From Phaeodactylibacter sp. (GTDB lineage: Bacteria > Bacteroidota > Bacteroidia > Chitinophagales > Saprospiraceae), in contig NZ_JALEGS010000111.1 of the NCBI RefSeq assembly GCF_022763345.1, positions 62,001-126,000 of the forward strand: 64,000 nucleotides of DNA, written 5' to 3'. Positions 26,402-35,155 of the stretch are shown here, one piece after another. Numbering within the stretch: position 1 is the stretch's first letter; the number at the start of each line of letters is the position of its first letter. Position numbers and translations under genes: made by a program. The notes below the pieces were generated by a model. It saw only the letters and a list, made by a program, of their open reading frames with translations. It was not told the origin of the DNA and did not search any database.

Positions 26402-27417
26402 ACCCGGGTAAGTTTTATGGGATAGGTAAATCCGGCATTCCATTGCGCTACGTAGAGATTCTCATCCTCGTCCACGCATACGTCGTGGGGGTGCGTGAAG
26501 ACGCGCAATACCTGATACATCGGCCGGAGCTGATCTTCTTCATAGACGGGCGCCACGCCGCCGGGTGCAGAGACCAGCCGGTTTTGTTCATCCAAAATCG
26601 AAACAAAGCCAGTGCCGCTGCTGCCATCGCCCGACCAGATCGTGGCCAGGTACACATTAGAACCGTGCACCACGGGGCGGCAAATGTATGCGCCGGGCAG
26701 ATCGATGCCCCCTTTCAGCGCGCCATCCATACCAAAGCGCTTCAGCTGATTCTGCTGACGGGCGGTGATGAGCAATTCCGGAGCCTGCCCGCGTTGGTCG
26801 ATGCAGATGCCGTGGGCGTTCAGGAACTGCGCCTCGCCCTCGCCTTTGCCTCCAAAGACATTCAGCAGCTCGCCTTTTTGATTGTAATGCAAAATGTACT
26901 GACTGCCGTATCCATCGGCTATGTACACATCGCCATTATCCGCCACTGCTGTTTCCGTGGGAATATATTGGGAAGGGGAATCATAAACACCGGATGCTTT
27001 AGGGTACGCCCAGGCCCAAACGACCCTCCCGCTCAGGGTAGTCTTAATCACCTCGTGCCGCTCCGTATCGGTGATGTAAAGGAACTCCTCCCCGCCCTCA
27101 TCCTTGAGCGTCAGGCCGTGGGCTCCGGGAAAACCGGTACCCCAGGCATCTAAAAGCCGGCCATCACGATTGTAGATCAGGATGTTATTGCGGGTATGGT
27201 TGGTCAGCAGGATGATCCGCCCCTGCTTGTCCTGTACCAGTTCGTGGCAGTCTTTAACCGGGTAAAACTGTGCATTCAGCGCGCCCCAGTTAAGGTCAAC
27301 TTTATACCTGAAGTCGCCATGCCCGAGTACAAGCTCGCCCCGGCTCGTCCAGGAAACCAGCCCCATACCAGCCGCTGCCCAGAGGCTGCTTTTGAGAAAT
27401 TCACGTCTTTTCATCAT
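26398..27417 (-). CDS. TAT-exported six-bladed beta-propeller (NHL-like) protein
   Basis: 339-residue protein with a twin-arginine signal (MMKRREFLKSSLWAAAGMGL) and a propeller made of NHL-like repeats, for example GRIILLTNHTRNNILIYNRD, YITDTERHEVIKTT, GDVYIADGYGSQYILHYN and DENLYVAQWNAG. TAT export implies folding, perhaps with a metal, before export. Start and stop overlap both neighbours by four bases (ATGA), so it is translated together with the DUF1501 protein before it and the small discoidin protein after it. Function unknown. NHL-type propellers often bind ligands or carry lyase or hydrolase activity. Confidence 0.82.
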   Translation of the reverse strand: MMKRREFLKSSLWAAAGMGLVSWTSRGELVLGHGDFRYKVDLNWGALNAQFYPVKDCHELVQDKQGRIILLTNHTRNNILIYNRDGRLLDAWGTGFPGAHGLTLKDEGGEEFLYITDTERHEVIKTTLSGRVVWAWAYPKASGVYDSPSQYIPTETAVADNGDVYIADGYGSQYILHYNQKGELLNVFGGKGEGEAQFLNAHGICIDQRGQAPELLITARQQNQLKRFGMDGALKGGIDLPGAYICRPVVHGSNVYLATIWSGDGSSGTGFVSILDEQNRLVSAPGGVAPVYEEDQLRPMYQVLRVFTHPHDVCVDEDENLYVAQWNAGFTYPIKLTRV

Positions 27418-28892
27418 GCCAACAGGTCTTTAACCACATGCCCTTCCACATCAGTGAGCCGGAAGCGCCGCCCCTGATATTTGTAGGTCAACTGCTCGTG
27501 GTCAATGCCCAGCAGGTGTAGCATCGTAGCCTGAAAATCGTGAACATGCACCGGGTTTTCAGTGATGTTGTAGCCGAAATCATCGGTGTCGCCGTATACG
27601 ATACCGGGCTTAATGCCGCCTCCTGCCATCCACATGGTAAAGCAGCGGGGGTGGTGGTCGCGCCCGTAGTTGGTATCCGTGAGTGTGCCCTGTGAGTAAT
27701 TGGTGCGGCCGAACTCTCCGCCCCAGATGATCAGGGTGTCGTCAAGCATGCCCCGCTGTTTGAGGTCCATCACGAGTGCGGCTGATGCCTGATCCACATC
27801 TTTGGCTTGTTTGGCGATGGCAGTGGGCAGGTTTTCATGCTGATCCCAGCCCATGTGGTAGAGCTGAATGAAGCGGACACCCTTCTCGGCCAGCCGCCGG
27901 GCCAGCAGACAGTTGGCTGCATAGGTGCCGGGCGTCATCGCATCCGGGCCGTACATCTGGTAAATGTAGTCCGGCTCGTCCTCTACGCTCATCACATCAG
28001 GTACGGAAGTCTGCATCCGATAGGCCATCTCGTACTGCGCGATCCGGCTTTGAATCTCCGGGTCTTGTGTTTCTTCGTGGTGCATGCTGTTGAGGGCTTC
28101 CAGTTTATCCAGCATTTTACGGCGGCCGGAGCGCCCCAGCCCTGCCGGGTCATTGAGGTAAAGCACCGGGTCTTTGGCTGCCCGGAACTGCACGCCCTGA
28201 TGCAGGGAATGCAGGAAGCCGTTGCCCCACAAGCGGGAATAGAGCGGCTGCCCGTTCGGGCGACCGGTGCCCCGGGAAAGGAGCACGGTGAAGGCGGGCA
28301 GGTTTTCATTATCGCTGCCCAAACCATAACTCAACCAGGAGCCAATACTTGGCCGCCCCGGCTGCTGAGACCCGGTTTGGAAAAAGGTGATGGCCGGGTC
28401 GTGGTTGATCGCCTCCGTGTACATGGACTTTACGATGCACAGCTCGTCGGCAATCTTGGAGGTATAAGGCAGCAGGTCACTGATCCAGGCTCCACTCTGC
28501 CCATGCTGCTGAAAGCCAAACTGAGAGCCCACTAACGGGAAGCTGTCCTGCCCGGAGGTCATGCCCGTCAGGCGCTGTCCCTGCCGGACGGATTCCGGAA
28601 GGTCTTCACCACGCCGCTTTTCCAGCAAGGGTTTGTAATCAAACAATTCGAGCTGTGAAGGCCCGCCACTTTGGAAAAGGTAGATAATCCGTTTGGCTTT
28701 CGCCGGATGGTGCAGGGCTTTCAATACACCTTCTATCCCCTGACCGGATTCCGTAATAATGCCTTTGTCATTGGCCCGGAAGCAGCGCAGCCCGAGCAAA
28801 GAGCCCAGTGCGGCAGACCCAAGCCCTAAGGCGGTTTTGGAGAGGAAAGCGCGGCGGTTCAGTTGTAAGGATCGTTCTTCGAATGGATTCAT
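27414..28892 (-). CDS. DUF1501 protein, TAT-exported alkaline-phosphatase-fold family
   Basis: 492-residue protein with a twin-arginine signal (LNRRAFLSKTALGLG) and a full DUF1501 domain: PKAKRIIYLFQSGG-type start, GRPSIGSWLSYGLG, IQLYHMGWDQHENL, IWGGEFGRT and GRDHHPRCFTMWMAGGG. DUF1501 proteins share the alkaline phosphatase/sulfatase fold, but their reaction is not known. They are abundant in Planctomycetes, where they are typically encoded next to DUF1549/DUF1553 proteins, exactly as here. It follows that gene after 11 bases and overlaps the next one by four. Confidence 0.92.
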   Translation of the reverse strand: MNPFEERSLQLNRRAFLSKTALGLGSAALGSLLGLRCFRANDKGIITESGQGIEGVLKALHHPAKAKRIIYLFQSGGPSQLELFDYKPLLEKRRGEDLPESVRQGQRLTGMTSGQDSFPLVGSQFGFQQHGQSGAWISDLLPYTSKIADELCIVKSMYTEAINHDPAITFFQTGSQQPGRPSIGSWLSYGLGSDNENLPAFTVLLSRGTGRPNGQPLYSRLWGNGFLHSLHQGVQFRAAKDPVLYLNDPAGLGRSGRRKMLDKLEALNSMHHEETQDPEIQSRIAQYEMAYRMQTSVPDVMSVEDEPDYIYQMYGPDAMTPGTYAANCLLARRLAEKGVRFIQLYHMGWDQHENLPTAIAKQAKDVDQASAALVMDLKQRGMLDDTLIIWGGEFGRTNYSQGTLTDTNYGRDHHPRCFTMWMAGGGIKPGIVYGDTDDFGYNITENPVHVHDFQATMLHLLGIDHEQLTYKYQGRRFRLTDVEGHVVKDLLA

Positions 28893-28903
28893 TGGTCATT
28901 GTT

Positions 28904-31234
28904 TTAGCCACGAGTGATCGCCTCGTCCAGGTTAAAAATAGTGTTCGCCACCAGGGTGTAGGCGGCCATATCTGCAAGCGGCAGGGTGTCCGGTAGGGTG
29001 TAAGCACCAACCGACAGATAAGACTGTGCCTCTTCCTGCTTTTCCGTATAAGCCGCCCGCTCTTCTTCAAAGTAATCCAGCAACAATTGCAGCTCTGCTT
29101 CTTCCGGACTGGCAGAAGTCACCGCCCGGAACATATACGCAATCCGCTCTGCAGCATCTGCCCCACCCTGTTCCCAGGCCTGTAGTGCAAGTGCTTTGCT
29201 GGCTTCGAGCACCTGCGGGTCATTGAGCAGCAGCAAAGCCTGCAGGGGTGTATTGGTCTCCTGCCGCTTGACGGAGCAGAGGTCGCGGGAGGGGGCATCC
29301 ATGATCAGCATACCGGGCGGGGGGACCGTACGTTTCCAGAAAGTATACAAGCTTTTGCGGTAACGGTCGGGGCCCTCACTGACCATGTAGCGGGCTGTAC
29401 TTCCGCCGCCGCCACCGGTCGTTTCTTCCCACAAACCCTCCGGCTGATAGGGCTTGACACTTGGGCCGCCCACTTCCTCATTGAGCAGGCCACTGACTGC
29501 GAATGCCTGATCCCGGATCATCTCGGCTTGGAGCCGAAGGCGGGGCGCACGGGCCAGCCAGCGGTTTTCGGGATCCTGCTCCAACAGCTCCGGGCTGGCC
29601 GCCGCGGTTTGCTGATAGGTAGCCGAAAGCGCCATATAGCGAAGCATAGCTTTGACATCCCAGCCCTCTTCCCGGAACTTGATGGCCAGAAAGTCCAGCA
29701 ACTCCGGATGCGTAGGCAGCGCGCCCTGATTGCCGAAATCAAAGGGGGTGGCGACAATGCCCGTTCCAAACAGCTGCTGCCAGAGCCGGTTTACCGTTAC
29801 CCTGCCGGTCAGAGGGTTCTCCGGAGTAAACAGCCACTGCGCCAGGCCCAGCCGGTTGTTGGGCGCCCCTTCCGGGATTGGAGGCAGCTGTGCAGGAACG
29901 GCAGGTTGTACCTCATCTCCGTACTGATCGTATTTGCCCCGGTTGAGGATATAGGTCTTTCGTGGTTCTTCCTGCTCTTCCATCACCATCAGGTCAATGT
30001 ACGGCAGGCTGTCGCGGTTGTTGATGAAAGTGACGATACCTTCTATCTCTTTCTGCGTGATCCGGACCGATGGCTTGGGCGCATAGCGGAAGTTCTGATT
30101 GAGCTGCCCTACAAAGCCTTTCTCCGGGATGGTATTGAAATAACCGTAAAGGCTGAAATAGTCCTTTTGGCTGATAGGGTCGTATTTATGGTCGTGGCAT
30201 TTGGCACACTCCATGGTCAGTCCCAGAAAGGCCGTGCCCAGGGTCTGGGCCCGGTCCGCCACGTACTCTACCCGGTATTCCTCGTCAATGACGCCTCCTT
30301 CAGCGGTTATTTTATGGTTGCGGTTAAAGCCTGTAGCGATGCGCTGCTCCAGCGTAGGCTCCGGCAGCAGATCACCGGCCAGCTGCCAGGTGACGAACTG
30401 ATCGTAGGGCATATTTTCCTTAAAAGCATGAATAACCCAATCGCGCCAGGGCCACATCACCCGCTCGAAGTCATCCTGATAGCCGTGGGTGTCGGCATAC
30501 CGGGCGATGTCCATCCAGTCCAGGGCCATGCGCTCGGCGTAGGCGGTGGAGTTAAGAAAGGTATCCACCAGGCGCGCCCAGGCATCCGGGCGGTCATCCT
30601 CAACGAATGCGTCGATTTCTTCCAATGTAGGTGGTAAGCCCCGCAAGTCAAAGGAAAGGCGGCGGATGAGCTTGGCTTTTTCTGCTTTTGAGGAAGGCTG
30701 CAGCCCCTTTTCCTGCAGTTTGGCATAAACAAAGTGATCGATTTCATTCTGCGCCCAGCCCGCCCCGGCTTGAGGCACTTCAGGCATTTCCGGAGGAAGG
30801 AATGCCCAGTGTTTTTTCCACTCTGCCCCCTGCTCCACCCACCGGCGCAGCAGTGCTTTTTCGTGTTCGGTAAGGGTGAGGTTAGATTCCGGAGGCGGCA
30901 TGATTTCCTGTGGGTCATCGGTGTAAATCCGCTGTATAAGGGTACTCTGCTCCGGATTGCCCGGCACCAGGGCGTAATGGTCCTGCGCCTTGCCCAAGGC
31001 AGCAAAAGCATGAGCCTCCGTATGCAGACCGAGTCCAGCTTCCCGGGTGGCCTCGTCCGGCCCGTGGCACTTGAAGCAGCGGTCGGAAAGAATAGGCTTG
31101 ATGTGGAAGTTGAAATCCACTACTTCCGGCAGAGCTGTGGCTACCAAGGTCTTGTCCGCAGTAGACGCTTGCTCACAGCTGAAAACCAGGGCGGTACAAA
31201 AAACAGCAAAGCAACAGGATTTCAATGTTGACAT
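28904..31234 (-). CDS. PSCyt1-DUF1549-DUF1553 protein (planctomycete-type cytochrome family)
   Basis: 776-residue exported protein, probably a lipoprotein (Cys20). It starts with a cytochrome c-like PSCyt1 domain with a haem-binding CxxCH at Cys53-Cys56-His57, then DUF1549 (PSCyt2, about 150-355, with LRGLPPTLEEIDAFV and a second CxxCH in ECAKCHDHKYDP), and DUF1553 (PSD1, about 455-715, with NRLWQQLFGTGIV and SVKRQETNTPLQALLLLNDP). The reaction of this large family is unknown. Haem motifs suggest electron transfer. It is the first gene of a five-gene operon. A perfect 14-bp palindrome lies 70 bases before its start. Confidence 0.92.
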   Translation of the reverse strand: MSTLKSCCFAVFCTALVFSCEQASTADKTLVATALPEVVDFNFHIKPILSDRCFKCHGPDEATREAGLGLHTEAHAFAALGKAQDHYALVPGNPEQSTLIQRIYTDDPQEIMPPPESNLTLTEHEKALLRRWVEQGAEWKKHWAFLPPEMPEVPQAGAGWAQNEIDHFVYAKLQEKGLQPSSKAEKAKLIRRLSFDLRGLPPTLEEIDAFVEDDRPDAWARLVDTFLNSTAYAERMALDWMDIARYADTHGYQDDFERVMWPWRDWVIHAFKENMPYDQFVTWQLAGDLLPEPTLEQRIATGFNRNHKITAEGGVIDEEYRVEYVADRAQTLGTAFLGLTMECAKCHDHKYDPISQKDYFSLYGYFNTIPEKGFVGQLNQNFRYAPKPSVRITQKEIEGIVTFINNRDSLPYIDLMVMEEQEEPRKTYILNRGKYDQYGDEVQPAVPAQLPPIPEGAPNNRLGLAQWLFTPENPLTGRVTVNRLWQQLFGTGIVATPFDFGNQGALPTHPELLDFLAIKFREEGWDVKAMLRYMALSATYQQTAAASPELLEQDPENRWLARAPRLRLQAEMIRDQAFAVSGLLNEEVGGPSVKPYQPEGLWEETTGGGGGSTARYMVSEGPDRYRKSLYTFWKRTVPPPGMLIMDAPSRDLCSVKRQETNTPLQALLLLNDPQVLEASKALALQAWEQGGADAAERIAYMFRAVTSASPEEAELQLLLDYFEEERAAYTEKQEEAQSYLSVGAYTLPDTLPLADMAAYTLVANTIFNLDEAITRG

Positions 31235-31303
31235 TTCGGATGGCTTTTTTGACTTGTATCATGATGCTTTCTTAGCATCACACCAAACCAGTCTTTAATT
31301 TTA

Positions 31304-31317
31304 CTAAACCGGTTTAG
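31304..31317. promoter_or_regulatory. Perfect 14-bp palindrome, candidate LacI-type operator
   Basis: CTAAACCGGTTTAG is perfectly palindromic with a central CG, the form typical of LacI/GalR-family operators. It lies in the 250-base gap between the sulfatase stop and the cytochrome-family operon start, about 70 bases before the latter. A LacI-family gene sits at 46778-47863. The pairing of site and regulator is inference. The rest of the gap (31235-31484) holds a small GATGC/GCATC inverted repeat near 31264-31280 and no gene. Confidence 0.5.
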
Positions 31318-31484
31318 CGGTTAATCAAAAATATGAATTTTACCGATGCTCCCAAAGAAATTTTGTGAAATTAAATGAGATTTGTCATCCTTGCGGCAGC
31401 GTAATGGTGCAGTAGCCAGAGGGAGTTGCAGGTTGGAGTTGATTCTTTCAGAAAATTTGTTATTAAAACCGTGGAGGTTTGCTA

Positions 31485-32810
31485 CTACCTTTCCGACCAT
31501 TCCTGGTAAATTTTTTCAAGTTCCCTGCCTTCCTCCGGATATTGATCTATCAAGTTTTTCGACTCTCTGATGTCTTCCTTTAGGTTGACCAAAAAAAGTC
31601 CTTCCGCAACCGCCTCCCAGGGCGCATCTGGGTTGCCTGCGGGGTCGATCGGGGCATACAGCAGCTTCCAGTCGCCTTTGCGGACCGCCCACCGGTCGGG
31701 GCCTTCCCAAATCAGATGTTCATGGGGTGAGGGAGCATCTTTTTCAAGGACATCTCGTAGAGACCGGCCTTCCAGGTGACCGGAGATATTTTCCGCGCCA
31801 GCATAATCCAGTACGGTCGGAAACCAGTCCATGCCCGCCGCCATTTGGTCCCGCACCACCCCGGCAGGGACCGCTTTGGGATAGCTGACCATAGCCGGTA
31901 CACGGATGCCTGCTTCGAATAAGGAGAACTTACAGCCGCGGTAAGGGCCCGCATAGCCCCCGCCCCCAAAGGTGCGGACTTCGGTGCTGTGCCCGTGGTC
32001 GGACTGTAAAATGACGATGGTGTTTTCCCGAAGCCCGTAGCGGTCCAACTGATCCATCAGGCGGCCCAGGCTCTCGTCAATCGTGCTGATGAATGCTGCA
32101 TATTCTTTCCGGGGCGATGGCAAATTCGCATAGTATTCCCGCCACTGTGATTTAGCCTGCAAAGGGTAATGTGGCATATTGATGGCATAGTACAGGAAGA
32201 AAGGCGCCTCCCGGTGCGCCCGGATATAATCGTGGGCTTCCTGCTCCATCAGGTCGAGGAAGAATTCCCCATCGTGCCAGACTTCCTCTCCGTTTCGCCA
32301 GAGGTCATGCCGGTTAGGGCCGTTCCAGTAGAAGAAGTGGGAATAGTTGTCAATGCAGCCGCCCATGTGCCCAAAAGAATAGTCGAACCCCTGGGCGTTC
32401 GGCATTTTATCGGGCTGATAGCCCAGGTGCCATTTGCCGATATGGGCGGTTTGGTAGCCTTCTGCCTTTAGGGCCTCAGCCAGCGTGAAGGCTTCTCCGG
32501 GCAGCCCTTCGTGAGCGCCCGGCTGTGAGGTAGCGTTGTTATTCAACCCGGCTTTAGTGGGCGTCATTCCGGTCAGCAGGGACGCCCGGGAGGGAGAACA
32601 GACCGAGGAGCCCGCATAAAATTGCGTAAAACGCACCCCGCTTGCCGCCAGCGCATCCATATTAGGCGTGTACAAATCCGGAGCGCCGTAGCAGCCCATA
32701 TCGAGGGTACCCTGATCATCAGTGTAAATGAGGATGACGTTGGGGCGCTGCTGAGCTTTCGCGGTATTCCAAATCCCTAGTGCCAGGAGGGCTATAAACA
32801 AGCGTATCAT
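31485..32810 (-). CDS. Sulfatase (S1 family, formylglycine type)
   Basis: 441-residue exported sulfatase. After a signal peptide (1-19, ending AKAQ) it has the metal-binding IYTDDQG and the CSPSR motif at Cys71, which is converted to formylglycine in active S1 sulfatases, followed by ASLLTGMTPTKAG. GKWHLGY and SDHGHS are further conserved metal or sulfate-site segments. The gene overlaps the GH92 gene before it by four bases (ATGA), so the enzyme is made with the alpha-mannosidases. This points to a sulfated mannose-containing glycan, though the sulfated sugar cannot be read from sequence. The ATG at 32810 is preferred over the longer frame to 32879. Confidence 0.92.
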   Translation of the reverse strand: MIRLFIALLALGIWNTAKAQQRPNVILIYTDDQGTLDMGCYGAPDLYTPNMDALAASGVRFTQFYAGSSVCSPSRASLLTGMTPTKAGLNNNATSQPGAHEGLPGEAFTLAEALKAEGYQTAHIGKWHLGYQPDKMPNAQGFDYSFGHMGGCIDNYSHFFYWNGPNRHDLWRNGEEVWHDGEFFLDLMEQEAHDYIRAHREAPFFLYYAINMPHYPLQAKSQWREYYANLPSPRKEYAAFISTIDESLGRLMDQLDRYGLRENTIVILQSDHGHSTEVRTFGGGGYAGPYRGCKFSLFEAGIRVPAMVSYPKAVPAGVVRDQMAAGMDWFPTVLDYAGAENISGHLEGRSLRDVLEKDAPSPHEHLIWEGPDRWAVRKGDWKLLYAPIDPAGNPDAPWEAVAEGLFLVNLKEDIRESKNLIDQYPEEGRELEKIYQEWSER

Positions 32811-35149
32811 TTCAGGTAGTTTTCCAGTTCCGGATCGGTAGATAATGAGTACGGGCGGGCGGCAGCATCGGTGGCCCATTCCCGGTTGGGCGCTGCGCCC
32901 ATTTGGAATTGCAGTTCTCCTCCAGCCTGCACCGCATCGTAGTCCAGCCAGGTGTAAGGGTGGGGCTTGCCGTTGAGGCTCGCCTGCTGTATATAAATGT
33001 TTTCAGGGCTGTTGCCCGCAGCACTGACCCGGAAGGTATTGCCATTCTCCAACTGCAGCTCCACCGACTCAAAAAGCGGGCTGCCCAGGACATACTGAGG
33101 CGTGCCCGGGCATACCGGATAGAAGCCCATAGCACTGAAGACGAACCAGGCGGAAGTCTGCCCGTTGTCCTCGTCCCCACAGTACCCATCGGGTGCGGGC
33201 TGATAGAGCTTTTCCATGACTTCCCGGGACCGGGCTTGTGCCTTCCAGGGCTGACCGGCAAAATTGTACAGGTAAATCATGTGCTGTATGGGCTGATTGC
33301 CATGCGCATAGTTGCCCATATTGACAATCTGCATCTCCCGGATTTCATGAATGGTGAAGCCGTAGTAGCTGTCGTCAAATTTTGGAGGCATGGTGAATAC
33401 CTCGTCGAGCCGGGCTGCGAAGGCTTCCTCACCGCCCATCAATTCCATCAGGCCCGCAATATCGTGAAAGACCGACCAGGTGTAGTGCAGGCTGTTGCCT
33501 TCCGTAAAGGCATCGCCCCATTTGAGCGGGTTGAAGGGCGATTGGAATGCACCGTTCTCCAATTTACCGCGCATCCACCCGGTTTCCGGGTCAAAGAGGT
33601 TGCGGTAGCGCTGACTTTGCTTATAAAAGCGTTTAGCCACTTCCGTCTTGCCCATGGCGCGGGCCATCTCCGCCAGGGTGAAGTCTGCGTAGGCGTACTC
33701 CAGGGTGCGGGCCGCATTTTCATTGATCCCCACATCGTAGGGCACATACCCCAGCTTGTTGTAGTAATCCACACCGGCCCGCCCAACTGACTGTACCGGA
33801 CGACCTTCATCCTGATCAGCATTCTTGAGCATGGCATCGAGCAGCAATTCCGCATCATACCCTTCCACGCCTTTGAGGTAGGCATCAGCGATAATAGGTG
33901 TTGAATTCGAGCCAATCATACAATCCCGGTGCCCGGGGCTTGCCCATTCCGGCAGCCAGCCCGATTCCACGTAAGTGTTTTCCAGCCCCTGCATGATCCG
34001 GCTGTTCAGCTCAGGGTACATGAGGTTGAAAAAAGGAAAAACCGCCCGGAAAGTATCCCAAAAACCGTTGTCGGTATAGAGATATCCGGGGCGGACTTCT
34101 CCGTTATAAGGACTGTAGTGTATGATTTGCCCGTTTTCATCAATTTCGTGCAGAGGGCGCGGGAACAGGAGCAACCGGTACAGACAGGAGTAGAAGGTCT
34201 GTATATCGGCTTCTTTCCCGCCTGACACTTTGATGCGGCTCAGCTCGTCCTGCCAGCGGTCGTGACCGGCTTGTTTGGTAGCTTCAAAGGTAGCCCTGCC
34301 GATTTCCTGATCAAGGTTGCGCTGTGCCTGCTCGGGGCTGATAAAGGAAGACGCCACCTTCACGTTTACCTGTTCGCCCCGCTCCGTTGCAAAGCCCACG
34401 ATTGCACCGACGTGCTCGCCTTCGTTGTCCAACGTATTCGGCATAAGCTGCCAGCCATCGCCCCAGGTGTGATGGACGGAAAAATCCTTATCGAACTCCG
34501 CTACAAAATAGTTGTGGAAATTGTTAGGCACCCCGCCGTGGTTGTTGCGGCAGTAGCCGATGATCTTCCGCTCTTCCGGCAAAATTTTCACCATGGAGCC
34601 CCGGAAGAAGCCATCGAGCAGAATGTACGCCGAGTCTGTTTCCGGGAAAGTAAAGCGAAATTGCACCGCCCTTTCCGTTGGGGCCATCTCGGTCACCACA
34701 TCGTAGTCGGCAAGGTACACTTTGTAGTAATGCGGCTGCACCACTTCCGCTTTGTGCGAAAACCAGGACGCCCGCTCTTCTTCCTGAAATTTCAGCGTGC
34801 CCGTCACCGGCATGAGGGAAAAAGCCGCATAGTCATTGATCCAGGGGCTGGGCTGATGGGTCTGCTTGAAGCCCCGGATTTTATACGCATCGTATTGATA
34901 GGTCCAGCCATCGCCCATTTTGTTGGTCATGGGCGTCCAAAAGTTCATGCCCCAGGGCATCGCAATTGCCGGGTAGGTATTGCCATTGGACAGGCTGAAC
35001 TCGGAATCGGTGCCCATGAGCGGATTGACGTAGCTCACGTAGTCTACGGGCTCGTTGGCAGGGCTTTCAGCCGCCTCAGAAGTAGTGCAGGCTGGCATCA
35101 AAGCCAACCCGGCCACACAAAAAAGGGAGATGTAAATGATGTACTTCAT
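32807..35149 (-). CDS. GH92 alpha-mannosidase, lipoprotein, copy 1
   Basis: 780-residue GH92 enzyme. A lipoprotein signal (lipobox LMPAC, Cys21) places it on the cell envelope. The conserved N-terminal VNPLMGTD, the general-acid motif TEGNSLHYTW (Glu codon near 33500) and the base motif GDEDNGQTSAW are all intact. GH92 enzymes are Ca2+-dependent inverting exo-alpha-mannosidases that trim alpha-1,2, -1,3 or -1,6 linkages of N-glycans and mannans. Linkage specificity cannot be assigned by eye. It is the third gene of the operon that begins with the beta-mannosidase. Confidence 0.94.
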   Translation of the reverse strand: MKYIIYISLFCVAGLALMPACTTSEAAESPANEPVDYVSYVNPLMGTDSEFSLSNGNTYPAIAMPWGMNFWTPMTNKMGDGWTYQYDAYKIRGFKQTHQPSPWINDYAAFSLMPVTGTLKFQEEERASWFSHKAEVVQPHYYKVYLADYDVVTEMAPTERAVQFRFTFPETDSAYILLDGFFRGSMVKILPEERKIIGYCRNNHGGVPNNFHNYFVAEFDKDFSVHHTWGDGWQLMPNTLDNEGEHVGAIVGFATERGEQVNVKVASSFISPEQAQRNLDQEIGRATFEATKQAGHDRWQDELSRIKVSGGKEADIQTFYSCLYRLLLFPRPLHEIDENGQIIHYSPYNGEVRPGYLYTDNGFWDTFRAVFPFFNLMYPELNSRIMQGLENTYVESGWLPEWASPGHRDCMIGSNSTPIIADAYLKGVEGYDAELLLDAMLKNADQDEGRPVQSVGRAGVDYYNKLGYVPYDVGINENAARTLEYAYADFTLAEMARAMGKTEVAKRFYKQSQRYRNLFDPETGWMRGKLENGAFQSPFNPLKWGDAFTEGNSLHYTWSVFHDIAGLMELMGGEEAFAARLDEVFTMPPKFDDSYYGFTIHEIREMQIVNMGNYAHGNQPIQHMIYLYNFAGQPWKAQARSREVMEKLYQPAPDGYCGDEDNGQTSAWFVFSAMGFYPVCPGTPQYVLGSPLFESVELQLENGNTFRVSAAGNSPENIYIQQASLNGKPHPYTWLDYDAVQAGGELQFQMGAAPNREWATDAAARPYSLSTDPELENYLK

Positions 35150-35155
35150 ATCCGT

